A DNA stretch of 64,000 nucleotides from positions 5,953,245 through 6,017,244 of the forward strand of contig NC_049989.1 in NCBI RefSeq assembly GCF_000003815.2. Reading direction: 5' to 3'. Both the position numbers and the translations under genes were made by a program. The notes beneath the pieces are model-generated. The model was not told the origin of the DNA and did no database searches. It was given only the letters and a program-made list of their open reading frames with translations. The stretch's first letter is position 1. Each line of letters begins with the position of its first letter. Of this stretch, positions 22,701 to 33,600 are shown one piece after another. The DNA comes from Branchiostoma floridae (lineage: Eukaryota > Chordata > Leptocardii > Amphioxiformes > Branchiostomatidae).

Positions 22701-24730
22701 TAGAGTCTTAGAACTGAGAACTTTTAGGGTTAGAAACTATTAGCCAAATGCCTCAAAGGTACAAAGAAAAGAAAAGAAAACTCTCATAAGGTAATGCTAG
22801 TGTACTTTTATCTGCTGGGTGACCTACATCCATTGTTTATAGAGTAATGTTTACAGGATATTTCAGAGGATGGTATATCAAGTTGACAAACGGTGGTTTC
22901 TGGCAATATTTTCAAAATACAGCAGTTTGAAACCGCCATCCGTTGACTCGATAACCCTAAATACCCTTAAAATACTTGGGATATAGGTTGCCCCGCTGAT
23001 AAAGTTAAACTAACGTTACTGTGGTTCTGGTGACTCACCATCATCTCTTCTCTCATTGGATCTGGCAGCAGCGACATGACATACCAGTCCTCGTACTCGT
23101 AACTGTCCAGAAACTCCTTCAGAGGCATCTGCTGAGGCTGCGCATCTCTGCTCTCCACCTTCTTCTCTATCAGGACATCCAAGTCTCCATACCTGCAGTT
23201 ACAGAAGCAAAATCTTTGTTCAACATATTCTAACATCTATAAAGTCTCTCCTGTCTGGTTTTCATGGTAAACATTGACCAGTTTGTGTTGAAATGTGTGG
23301 CCACAAAGAATCTTTCTCCCTTAGATTTTTAGTTCTCGTGATTGGAAGAAAGATTATAATAAATTTAGATAAATATTATTTAACACGTCATTATAAAACT
23401 GTGTACAATATGAGATTTGCACAAGACCCCTTACTTTTCCCTGATGTAATCATCAGTCTGCCACTTGGTGAAGGCGGGGGCCTTGACAACGGCCTGTCGA
23501 TAGACAAGTGGGACTCTGTGCTGCACATGCTGCTCCCAGAATTCCCTTGGGGCCAACAGCTCTTGGTACTCCTTCACACGGGCCTCTGGCTTTTTCTGGT
23601 AGCCTGGAGGAGACAGAAGAAAGTTATCATTTTCTCATAATATTTCCTTGTAGTACATGTTATGATATAGAAATCAGGCACTGTAAGCTTTGCCCTCTGC
23701 ATGGTGATTAATTTTATAGTGGATGGTGTTCAGACTGGTGTGTCTAAACTTGCGTTCCTAGCGGCTGGCCCGACAGTTGCCATCCCCAGAAGGGACATGG
23801 AGCCCTAGCTAGAGATTGGAAAAGCTTTCAGACTGTCCCTCCCCATTGTGAAAAATGGAGTAATCCAGGGGGGGGGGGCATAGAAAATCTTAATCAAAAG
23901 TTTATGCTATAGCTAACTGCTGTACAAACAAAAGTGAAAATGTACAGTTTTATTAAATGCATTCGTTCCTGTGGCGTCGCCAAAAAATGCGCGGTGTGGG
24001 ACAAATGCATAAAACAGCACTATGAGACCATTTTTGCCCAAGAGGGAGCGAAGATCAAAATGGTATTTCTTTCTTTCGCCATTTCACAGAGTCCTTCATA
24101 GCACACAATATCTCAAGCATGATAAATTTGTACAATACACATAAAGGAGATTATTAGTTTGTACATTGAACCAACTAGATAAATGAAACTTCTATTCATC
24201 GGAGCGGCATTTTCATGTTTTCGAGTGTTTGGAGATCACTGGTGTGACGGGGGAAGTTCTATTTGTTTTGTACCAGATTTATCTTGCCACTATAAAGTTA
24301 TCAAACACATCATGATAGAAAAGTCAATAATATCACACAACACACAACATTTACATTAGTCTCCACTTGAGACTAAATTTGCTACACATATCAAAGATGT
24401 CGCCGTCTTTCTACCGTGGCGTGTGGAGTGCAGATCGGTAACTCTGTGTCCGGCCAGCTTCTCCAGAAAAAGAAAATTTGGCATCCTTTTTGGTCAATGT
24501 CGCATGTTGGGGGCTAAAGAATCCAGTATTATAAACAATATTCAACAAAAAAATCAACATTATCATTTCTTACCCAGAGGCCGGAGGTGTCCGTCAGGAA
24601 GACCGGAGTCGCTTCTCTTCACGATCGGTGGAAACTGGACATCCGTCCGCATGTCCTTAGGGAAGTGTATGTCCGAAGCCGACAGGGAAAGTACGGCAAA
24701 AACTATAGCTGCCTGTATAAGCACCGACAT
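19713..24730 (-). CDS. ER-lumenal JmjC (cupin_8) domain protein with C-terminal HDEL, 9 exons, 477 aa
   Basis: Exons (minus strand): 24730-24574, 23603-23435, 23192-23039, 22681-22490, 21985-21853, 21532-21377, 20963-20794, 20467-20318, 19865-19713. All phases agree. The N-terminus is a signal peptide (MSVLIQAAIVFAVLSLSAS). Residues about 75-280 form a JmjC/cupin_8 fold: LWISAGGTSSVLHYDADHN carries HxD (H191, D193), GRKDFILIHP carries the 2-oxoglutarate-type Lys (K206), and RPGDCIFIPSGYFQQV carries Gln272 where the second iron His is expected. Exons 7 and 8 encode related modules (NVEVLRQGLL and DPEVLRAGLL). The last exon holds a degenerate EF-hand loop (DQKKKGFVSMEE, 433-444), a His/Asp-rich tail and HDEL. 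Signal peptide plus HDEL imply ER residence. If active it would be a 2-oxoglutarate/Fe(II) hydroxylase, but the missing His questions this. One uncertainty: the stronger donor GACAAG|GTGAGA, 8 bp further on, would break the frame, so I used AAGG|GTGACA for exon 6. Confidence 0.85.
22318..22462. repeat. 32-bp intronic tandem repeat with TGACTGACAGTCA dyad
   Basis: About four units of ATCAGTCATTGAATCATGAC plus TGACAGTCATAG lie in an intron of the JmjC gene, just downstream of the HxD exon on the coding strand. One unit carries a 12-bp insertion. Each unit contains the dyad TGACTG-AC-AGTCA. Confidence 0.8.
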
Positions 24731-26313
24731 TTTTCCTAAATATCCCCACTAAACTTAGTTTAACGTAAGTTTTTACAAGACTCGGAGAGAGAGAAAGAGA
24801 GAAGGGGGAGGGGTTCCTGAACTGTGCAGGCCACGGTGACAAACTAAAACGTGTCACAGGTTTCTGACTAACGGGCCCGGCCGGTGTATCCTGGAGGACT
24901 ACGTGGCGGTCCTCGACTTGCTGTCAAGCAGCTAAACTACAAGATAAACTTTTCCACTAAATCCTTTTGTTGCCGTGCAATAGTGGGAGGGCCTAAGTGC
25001 GCCAGCTGCTGCCGTTGCTATAGCGTGCTAGCCACTTGTCCATGGTCCCGCCCCTTTTACACCGGCCAACTGGCGCAAGATGACGCCAGGACCTTTTGAT
25101 CGGCGGAATTTGTTCTTGCCTAGTAACTGAGACATGGTGTTTGCATAAAGTAACAGTTGTGACACAGCTGATCGTTGTTTGAGTTTCACTGGCGGGAGTT
25201 GTCGTCAGTTCCGGGTTCAAAGGACACCTGTTGCTAAAACAAAGGCCTCTTACCGGTGTTTCAGTGCCTCAACTAAACAAATGAACTGTATGGATAAATA
25301 TAATTTGTTACGCATTCGCAATAGTTTCAGCAGGTTGGTAAATTAATGCATCTATTAGGCTTTTTCGATACAAAACCATCCTTCATTCTTCTGCAAAAGA
25401 AGAATATAAGAGGATTGTGTACCGAAAAAAAACATTTTGAAGTTTGGTAAGCACAACCGGCGTCTGGGAATGAAATCCACCATAAAATACTTCATACCAG
25501 CGGGAACATTTTCCTTGAAGTCCTTTTATTTTACTTTTTTGCATTTTAACGTTGACTTCTGTGTGTGATGTCCCCGGACATGTAACGCTACATCGAAACT
25601 GGAATAAAGGACAAGGCGATTGTACCCTGGCTTTTACCCTTTAGGCCTTTACCTTGAAATACAGATGCGTCATTGCTGTTTTTCAAACACAGGGATTTGC
25701 GCGCGATGGGATTAGCAAAGTTGTCGACCATCTGCAAACTGCAGCCATCACCAGTGCCTCCTAGCGACTTGATGACAAAACACACTTTATTGACAGAGTT
25801 GCGGGGGAGGTTTACTTACAGGGTTTCTTCACATTAATGGTGTTCATTGCATCTTCCCACGTTCAAGAATGTGTCATCAGACAGCTGATCAACTTATGTT
25901 TAATGGTCCCTAAAATCTTATTTTATATCTAGTTCTTGTCTTTCCTCGCTCGTGATATCGCACATCACCAGTCACCTATCCATTGGCGCTATTTATTGTC
26001 TTTTTCCCAATTCCCATCGATACAGTTGATACTTTGAATCATCTGAACCTGAGTGTTATCGGTCACATGGTTCACGGTGGGTTCATAACAGTCATTTTGC
26101 ATAAAAAAGTGCTCACTGATGTAAACATGAAAGAACTTTCACATCTAATGTTGGTAGAGACCATCGCTTCATATAAAGTATGCTAATTACAGCCTAATTT
26201 GCAAATTCAGTGAGACAATAGGTAACAAAAAATTAACAATAGGTCAAAATATTTAATGAAGTAATGAGGTCTCCAAACCATCATTACCAGTGCGATCCCG
26301 AACCTCGTCCTGG
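24731..26313. other. 5' flank of the JmjC gene and 3' flank of the DRAM-like gene
   Basis: No coding sequence recognised. The first 500 bp (to about 25230) is GC-richer and contains a GC-box-like CCCGCCCCTTTT near 25047 and a CCACGTGG-free GGCCCGGCCGG at about 24874. It is the likely promoter region of the minus-strand JmjC gene. TTTATT at 25992-25997 is an AATAAA on the minus strand about 320 bp past the DRAM-like stop and may be its polyadenylation signal. The remainder is AT-rich. Confidence 0.4.
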
Positions 26314-27060
26314 CTAAACGGCCTCCATCGAAATGTTACCGGGTATAACCGCTACAGTCCTCAACCTTTCCGTCTTCTGTAAGTCGAATAACCCTTCTAT
26401 ATCCAAAGAAATGACGACAGTTGTCACCTTTCTAAGCTCCCATGCCAGTGTGGCCAGGTATGTCAACAGTGAGATTCCCAGGATCCATTCTAAGGTGACA
26501 GTCGCTGTTAGCATCGCCGGAGTGCGCACTGTGTCCGTGAACACCAAACCTAGCGTTACTGCAAACGGCACCAAAGTTCCCGTCACGACAATAGCTAGAA
26601 ACAACCTCAGACCAAACGTGCCCATGGTTGTGCCAGTATCTCGTAGTTTGTACGACAGAACAGTCTGTAGCCACGCGTACGCCGTACCAAGAAGGAAAGC
26701 CATCGATGCTCCTATTAGATGAACAACAAACATCTCGTTCCACTGAAAAGCACCGACCATGCTCAGTCCCAGCGCCGCTAACAGCCCGACTATCAGGGTT
26801 GCCATGTTCAGCCTGGTCGGCCCGCCAAATTGTGTGACGTAGCGATAGTGAAGAACCTGTGTCATGGCGATGCCGACAGCGCCGATGTTCAGGGTCATAG
26901 TGAAGATTCCCTGCTCAGGATGGTACGCTCCAGTGTCACTGATGAACACGGCACTGGTCTTATGTCCCAGGCCTATGGTCAGACCCAGGCACACAAACCA
27001 CATAGCTATCACACCGAACACCAGGAACAGGGGGGACAGACAATACCTGCTGTACTCCAT
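26314..27060 (-). CDS. DRAM/Frag1-family six-pass membrane protein (DRAM2-like), intronless, 248 aa
   Basis: Single open frame from ATG at 27060 to TAG at 26314. Six hydrophobic segments are visible at about residues 9-31, 52-70, 86-104, 110-134, 150-175 and 186-207. Family signatures recognised from DRAM proteins: FISDTGAYHPEQGIF (39-53), TLNIGAVG (56-63), LGLSMVGAFQ (97-106), AYAWLQTVLSYKL (127-139), and a C-terminal LEWILGISLLTYLATLAWE before a cytoplasmic tail. Length fits the family (about 240-270 aa). Known DRAM proteins are lysosomal/plasma-membrane proteins that modulate autophagy; that role here is by homology only. The lack of introns in a region of multi-exon genes suggests a retrocopy or intron loss. 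The frame is intact, so it is probably functional. Confidence 0.85.
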   Translation of the reverse strand: MEYSRYCLSPLFLVFGVIAMWFVCLGLTIGLGHKTSAVFISDTGAYHPEQGIFTMTLNIGAVGIAMTQVLHYRYVTQFGGPTRLNMATLIVGLLAALGLSMVGAFQWNEMFVVHLIGASMAFLLGTAYAWLQTVLSYKLRDTGTTMGTFGLRLFLAIVVTGTLVPFAVTLGLVFTDTVRTPAMLTATVTLEWILGISLLTYLATLAWELRKVTTVVISLDIEGLFDLQKTERLRTVAVIPGNISMEAV

Positions 27061-27616
27061 TGTTGGTACAATGAATTACAGGTGAGAAAAAGGCACGTAA
27101 TATCGTAAGCCTACAGGACTGCGTCGTACCGTTCATATCCCAAACTATGACAAACTGCCACGAGGAAAGAAGCCTGTGCCATTTGCAAGCGTAAACCTCG
27201 ACAAAGCACCGTCCTTGTCAGTCCCTGACCTTGTCATGGACGCTCCGGGTTGGTGGGTGTCAGGGTCACTGATTCAGAACTGAAATGTGGACAAACCGGT
27301 TCTAACTACGGAGGTAGCTAATCTAATCACTTTACTAGTCGTACGTTACCATGTTGTTTCTCTGTAATCTCTGACTCAACATCGTAAAGGGCAAAGCATG
27401 GGCTCTTCATTAAGGAACAACATATATTTCAAAACTCATATTTTTGTTAAAAGGAAAACTTTGACATAGCACTAAGTTTAAACACGATTGATCCAACGTC
27501 TCCTAGCGATAATTTTCAGTACGACAGCTTGGTTTGTTGATCCACCTGAGCCCTTGACTTGCTCGAGAATGATATCTAATTGGCGCACACGTATCATTTC
27601 CTATCACATAATCATA

Positions 27617-27660
27617 ATAATCTTTATTGCAAGTTCATGCCCGAGGGCTAATTGCAAACA
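27617..27660. repeat. Dispersed repeat, copy 2 (GCCCGAGGGCTAATTGCAA family)
   Basis: TAATCTTTATTGCAAGTTCA continuing into TGCCCGAGGGCTAATTGCAA matches 15198-15260 with few differences. Probably a retroposon tail. Confidence 0.6.
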
Positions 27661-27849
27661 AAGTAAATCAATGGTATGCATAATTGTATACTTTATAGAT
27701 AAATCAAAAGGATAAATAACGTCTAATCTAAATCTATTTCTACTTGCTAGTTGATTTCAACAGCGCACGTTGTCATCGTGTAAAAACGTCTTATTTCTAT
27801 AACGCATTGGTGCTAGATGGTATTTTCAAATATTTAAAGTTTTTCAAAC

Positions 27850-27855
27850 TTTATT
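27850..27855 (-). terminator. Polyadenylation signal AATAAA for the 28036-29650 gene
   Basis: TTTATT on the plus strand reads AATAAA on the minus strand, about 180 bp downstream of the TAG at 28036, in an AT-rich context. Positional inference; another candidate exists in the repeat at 27620. Confidence 0.4.
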
Positions 27856-28035
27856 GAACATTGCTGCCATCAAAACTTTTTATTTTGTTTTCACCCCACT
27901 CCTTTATCGTCTGCTTTATCTCTTGAACAATACTCCTTCAGTGGTGGCTTTGACTGTGCCCCCATTACTTGTTCAGTACCATACAGCCACGATAAAGTCT
28001 GATGAACACTATTAGTACATTTTTAGACGCCCCTG

Positions 28036-29650
28036 CTACGCCCATCCCCAGTCCAGCAGATAGAACCAGTAGTAGGTCATGTGATAGCCTTCCCGTGATT
28101 CCATGGTGAAGCAGCCTGGGAGGGGGGAGTCGTCCCGGGGGTCGGTGTTGGGGCGGGGGGACATGTACGATCCGCCCCACGGGATGTGGCAGGTGGGTGG
28201 GGAGGCATCCTCGATCACGGACGAGTAGAAGGTCAGATCTACGGACTGGAAATGTGATGAGTTTATTACTATTAGTTGATTGAAAACAGCTGTATCAAAA
28301 CGCCATTGGTAACATCTGATTGAATGGTTTCGTTTCACAACAAAGGACAGAATTTCACTGTATACAATTTTTTCTATTAATAATTGGATATCATATCCTC
28401 TTTTGTTACACTCTTATATGCACTAGGGCAACGACCTTGCTGCGGCCTCGTTGCAACTGCTCTGCGACATTGGGTGTTACAGAGTGCTGAGCGCATATCA
28501 TAGAATTCTTTACGCGTTGTGTGTTCTCTTGTAATTCCAGCCATATTCTAACATTTTGCATGATATTCTAATTATGGTGTCAATAGTCGCACAAATTCAG
28601 TTTAAGTCGCAGCTAGCTCATAGCACGATCGCCGTCAAGTCACTCTTTCTAAAGAGTTCATCCAACATTTCAATCCGTCGCTTTTTATATTTACTAGTAT
28701 CTAATTTTATTCATTTATATTTGTGTATTCATTCGTTTATTTGTACAAGAAAGTCTTTCTATCACTCGTTCCTCCACTTTATCTTTCACTCTGTCACTCA
28801 ATATTTGGCACAACGTACCATCTTGCCCGCTTTCCCAGTGGTCCCAACAGCGTTTGTAACAGTGTACACCAGTGGTCCTTGATCACATGATCCGACCATG
28901 ATCTTCTCTGATTGGTTGTATTTTTTGTTCGGGACAAGCGGATCCGTTGCCACGGTAGCGATGCACCTGCCATGTCAACGGGAACGGGACAGGGAAAATT
29001 CCTTGGATATCAAAAGAACTAAAGAAGGGAAATAATACACGACACGCCATACACCAATGCGTACGCAGTTTCATGAATTTTTTAAATTCCTACATTTGCA
29101 TTCTAAGTCTTGGGTTGGGTAGGTGGTGATATGGGATTGTTTTGGTCTATGATCTATCTCTCTTCATTGCTGAGTAAATATGCGACACCCATGGTCTCGT
29201 GGGACACTGGACCCTAACGTCCTACTACTAGTATTTGCCATAACATTACCCCTGCACATTGAGTCCAAAATCCAAGGGTTTCTCTGGCTGCGAGCAAACT
29301 CTAGAACTCCTGTGCCAAAACGGTCTATTTTTTCTCGTACTGAATCCTAGACTGTAGACAGTCTTGAAATTTCGAAACGCACCAGTGCCACCAGTCATAC
29401 ACTCTGTGCATCCAAATGATACTTTCTGAATTTAGAAAACTGAATTGTTACGATACCGTTTAGAGATTGCAAGATAACATTAGATAGTTTAAGATTCTCA
29501 CCCATCTGGGTTCCAGGTGTCGTTCACAGTGACAAGAAACCGGATCCAGCCGACCTTCTCGGCCGAGAACTTGTTGTTTTGCCCGCAGACCAACATCTGC
29601 GATCCCGCCAGGAAGAGTAAGGATGCTAGCAGAACTCGGCCGGACGCCAT
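28036..29650 (-). CDS. Small predicted secreted protein, 3 exons, 136 aa, family unknown
   Basis: Exons (minus strand): 29650-29502, 29018-28967, 28245-28036. The phases close exactly (149 + 52 + 210 nt = 137 codons with TAG). The 52-bp middle exon has a strong polypyrimidine tract (CCCTTCTTTAG) and was found because exons 1 and 3 do not join in frame without it. The protein starts with a signal peptide (MASGRVLLASLLFLAGSQMLVCG), then KVGWIRFLVTVNDTWNPDGS with an N-glycosylation sequon (NDT). It ends in an aromatic, Pro-rich domain with two Cys (C86 in PPTCHIPWGG, C112 in LPGCFTME) and the terminus YWFYLLDWGWA. The two Cys could form one disulfide. I do not recognise the family. It lies head-to-head with the EF-hand gene, with about 1 kb between start codons. 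Confidence 0.7.
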
Positions 29651-30655
29651 CTTGTTGTTGAGTCCGTTTGTTGATTTGAATTACGTCAGATATTGAGGTG
29701 AAGGTCAACTGTATTTGACAAGACGCTTTGTCAAAAATCACACTTGTAATACAATTAACGTTACGCCGAATGAGAAGAGCGAAAAAAATTATTGTCTTTG
29801 CCCGCTGAAGTTGTCAAATAAATTCGGACCATAAAATACCAAACTGAACGCCTTCCCCCGACATATGATTAAACGTTAACGTTACATGTGGATTAACATA
29901 GTGATTCTCGATAACTCCAACAGAGTCGTTTGACTACATGTTTTGCAGTCTGTGATCGATACTTTGTTAACGTTACACTCAACGTTGAAAATGCAGGGGG
30001 CGTTTCCTGTCTTCGACGAATTATTAATTAAATGTGGAACAGTTCACACATGGATCGCTGGATGTCGCGTTTCAAGCGAGAGACAGCGAGTTTCGAATTC
30101 TCCGAACACAGATGCCTGTCCTGAGACTTAAACTTTGCTTGGTAGTGACGTTTGGTACGTTACGGAGGAATATCCACGTTAGAACGTCTTTCGAATCTAC
30201 AAAAAGTTATTAGGTATCCAACAAAACTAATGGTGTTTCCAAAAATACGTCTGGGCAGGGCAAATGTTCCTCAATGACAAAGGCCCAATTTACACGAGGC
30301 ACTTTGAACGACGTACGTCGTTTGATTTTTTGCCTCGTGTAAATCGGGCCAAAGAGACAACGCTACAGCCATCTTTTTACTTGCAAAATGAGATTAACGC
30401 AGTGGAACCTGCAGAGCTCTATGCGCACCCGTTCTACGGTTCGATCTTGACCTGGCGTGGCGCTTGACCCGAGATGTTCTTCTATGACGTCATTATCGAA
30501 TGACGTTCGAATTCTACCGTAACAACGCCTGATGACCAAACGGCAAAACTACAAACGTCGTTATAAATTTTTGACGATGCCATAAAAGCGGCGTGGAGGC
30601 TGTGTGATTGCCCGGGAATTACGTCCATATGAAGTTTAAACGTGTCGGCGTTGCC
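29651..30655. promoter_or_regulatory. Divergent (shared) promoter region with ACGTTAC motif cluster
   Basis: The 1,005 bp between two oppositely transcribed genes contains AACGTTAC at 29757-29764, AACGTTAACGTTAC at 29872-29885, AACGTTAC at 29969-29976, AACGTT at 29981-29986, and TACGTTAC at about 30156-30163. No TATA box stands out. That these are binding sites is inference. The inverted repeat at 30279-30352 lies inside this region. Confidence 0.4.
30279..30352. repeat. Short inverted repeat with TTTACACGAGGCA arms
   Basis: AAAGGCCCAATTTACACGAG at the left is matched by the reverse complement of CTCGTGTAAATCGGGCCAAAG at the right, with one main mismatch. The loop (30304-30330) contains the self-complementary ACGACGTACGTCGT. 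Probably a tiny MITE. Confidence 0.6.
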
Positions 30656-33600
30656 ATGGGATGTGCGCCAAGCTTTGCTATAGTTATCGACCCCGTCAGA
30701 TTTGAGAGAGAAAGCCTGTACAACGCTGCAGGTAAGTTTGTGAGGTGTACGTTACGCCCGCTGCTTCAAAAGATGATGATAGATAGTTGCGGCACTCTAT
30801 TTCTGTGATGCTGTCTCGATATTCTGACCTCGTTTCCATATAACTTTGTCTCGTGTGGACGTTTTGTACGTAGCTAGGTACAGCTGAATGAACATTCAGT
30901 GCCATATTTGTGCTACCGAAGTTCAGTTTGAAACATCTACGTTTAGAATGTTGTTCTGGGAACGCACGCGTGGGTTCGAACGGCACCGGCCGGTCGGACA
31001 CCGAACAGCTGATCCAGTTCTCACATTTGCATAAAGTCATCAATGTGTAACTAAAGACGTATTTTGTGCCCTTCCTTACATCCAATTTCTTACAACATGT
31101 TCGGTAAGCGTTCCGTTGAATCTCAGAAAAATGGTGCGCTTTTAATTTTCTGCTAGTTGAGTATGAGCGGTACGTTTGGTTGAGTATTGAAATTATCAGT
31201 TCGCTTTCATAATTATTCCGAGGCACCAGTTACACTTTTCATAGTGGATCTTTGGGCCCCACCGGGGTTCAAAGTTGTTAATTGGATGCAGTCGCTCCCA
31301 GCGTCTAACCTACACGTGGGATCCCCACTCACTCCCGCCATCAGATCCCTGGGAGCAGGCTGCACAATATTTCGTCAAGCGGTTTTCAACTAGACAAACC
31401 GACAGTTGAGGAAGATGTACTGCATTTTTTTCGTCACAAGACAGTTCGATTTTCTACGACTTATCCAGGACTGCTTAAAGACTGTTTATCTTCAGTCTGC
31501 CGTCGCAATCTTGTCATCCGGCAGATGTGACTAGGGAAAGATGGCCAGGCGTTGTGATGATAGTCATGTTGAAGATACAGCGTCGGTAGCTCTACCATAT
31601 TTGTTTCAGTCACGAGAAACTTGGGTCACACTGACATAATTTCATAGATGACATCCGCTCGCGCATTGTTTTTTGCTTTTAGAAAACTGGCCACATCTGA
31701 CCCAATAGCATCCCTGCAATTAGAATTTTATGCTTTGCCAAAGGATCTGCTCTCCAGGGCACATGGAGTCATAGCGCCCCCTCTAAATGTTCCCTCAAGA
31801 ATGGCAATAAAAACATGCTTGAAAAATTGCAACGATTGTCTCTTACAGTCTTACTGGACTGGGTGTTTAGTCCTGTGGTTTAGTTTAGTCCCCTGGTTTA
31901 GTTTAGCTTGGCAGCAGTTTAGTTTCAGTTTAGTTTTCTTGTGGTTTAGCAGCATTTTATTGGGATCTTTATTCTTATCCGCGCTCGCGCATTAGTCTTT
32001 GGGTCAGCAGAGGATGTCATCCATAATATTAGGCCAGTGTGGCCTTACTGTCGTGAATTACTATCTATGTTTCCCGTGGACGTTCCTCCGTAGGTGCGTG
32101 CGCTGCACCCGACAGGAGGAAAAGTGTTCAGACGAGTTCAGAGAAAGTCTGCACGTCTCACTGCTCCGATCTCCTGGCAGACAGACTAGCGATCAAGGAA
32201 GCCCGGATGCTATTTGAGAGTGAGTACCACCCATCGCGAAGGTGCTGGATAGAGGGTTTTAGTTAGGGAGGTGATACCACAGTGACTATGATGATCACTA
32301 AGATACAACAGTTCCTGATGGCACGGGGAATATGACGCTTTTTTTGCTTTATTGGTCGTTTAGATTCCGAACAAGGCATAAAAACAACAGAAATATATAT
32401 AGTAGTGTTATCGATCTGTAATGTTTTATACATAAAATGTATTACCTTCGAAATTGCCTCGACGAAAAGGCTCGAAACCTAGAGAGATCCCGAGTTCGAT
32501 ACTCACCGTCCCCCGACATTTTGCCCTTTATATGACGTCGAATTTCCTCACTACATGATCTCCCAGGTGTGATAATGGGTATGGGGAGTTATTAGACTAT
32601 CTGTACCTTCTGTTTGTACTTTGTGTGTGGCACTCTTAAAATAAGTTTCTGACTCAAGTGCACGGTGCCACATTGTCCTCGTCCGTCCCAGAGTAAATTT
32701 TAAAAACATATTTATTCACAACAATAGGCCATCATTGCATTTACATTTATTGTCAAAGAGGGGTACAGACAAAGAATTATTGGCTTTATTCCACTAGATA
32801 CATACAGTTGTACATACGTAAACGTATACGAAAGTATACATGTGATTTTTTACAGAGTAATATTTTCGTCCCGTGTGCAAACACTACGAAACGTAGTTTA
32901 CAGAAAACAAAAACAAAGTTGTACCCATTGTATACAGTGCTAACTCAAAGAATAGATAGCATTACACAAAGAAAAAATAATCAAAATTAAAATTTGTTTT
33001 TATCTAGCTTTACATTCTTTAAATCTTGTAAAATTGAGTGAATCTTGTATATTCGTTTTGTACAAGTAAAACTTGATATCAGTGATCTAGATCTAGAGGT
33101 ACTAGTAGTTTGTTTCAACAGCGCCATACACTTCACACACATAACCACGTGTACATCAGCGGATAGAACCCCCTTCTCATATGTAGTCTTTCCCCGTTTG
33201 CAGCAGATACGAATTATGACGAGCTTATCGAACAGTACCCAAAGTGGACTGTGGACGATATCAACGCCTTCAGGATGCAGTTTAAATCGTTCGATCTCAA
33301 CCAGGATGGACTCATTGACTACAGAGAACTGTGAGTTATTATATTTTTTTTGAACATTTGCTTATTCAGGAGAACTATTTTTTTCCATTGAGATAATGAG
33401 ATAACAGGTAATGGCCATACAAAACATAAGAAATATAAATATTATATAATTTAGTCTTAATAAATCTGTAAAATGTGTAAGTAGTAGAGCTAGTCCGTTA
33501 TAGTCACCAGTACGAGGGGCGTTCAAGAAGTAATCCACCTGACCCATTTCCAGTTGTCTGATCTAGATGAAATTTTGCATATGTAATGATTCATATCTCT

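Larger units (their letters stand above)
27061..28035. other. 5' flank of the DRAM-like gene and 3' flank of the small secreted-protein gene
   Basis: No gene recognised. It contains the dispersed repeat at 27617-27660 and a minus-strand polyadenylation signal at 27850-27855. The 300 bp above 27060 is presumably the DRAM-like promoter, but I see no clear motif. Confidence 0.4.
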
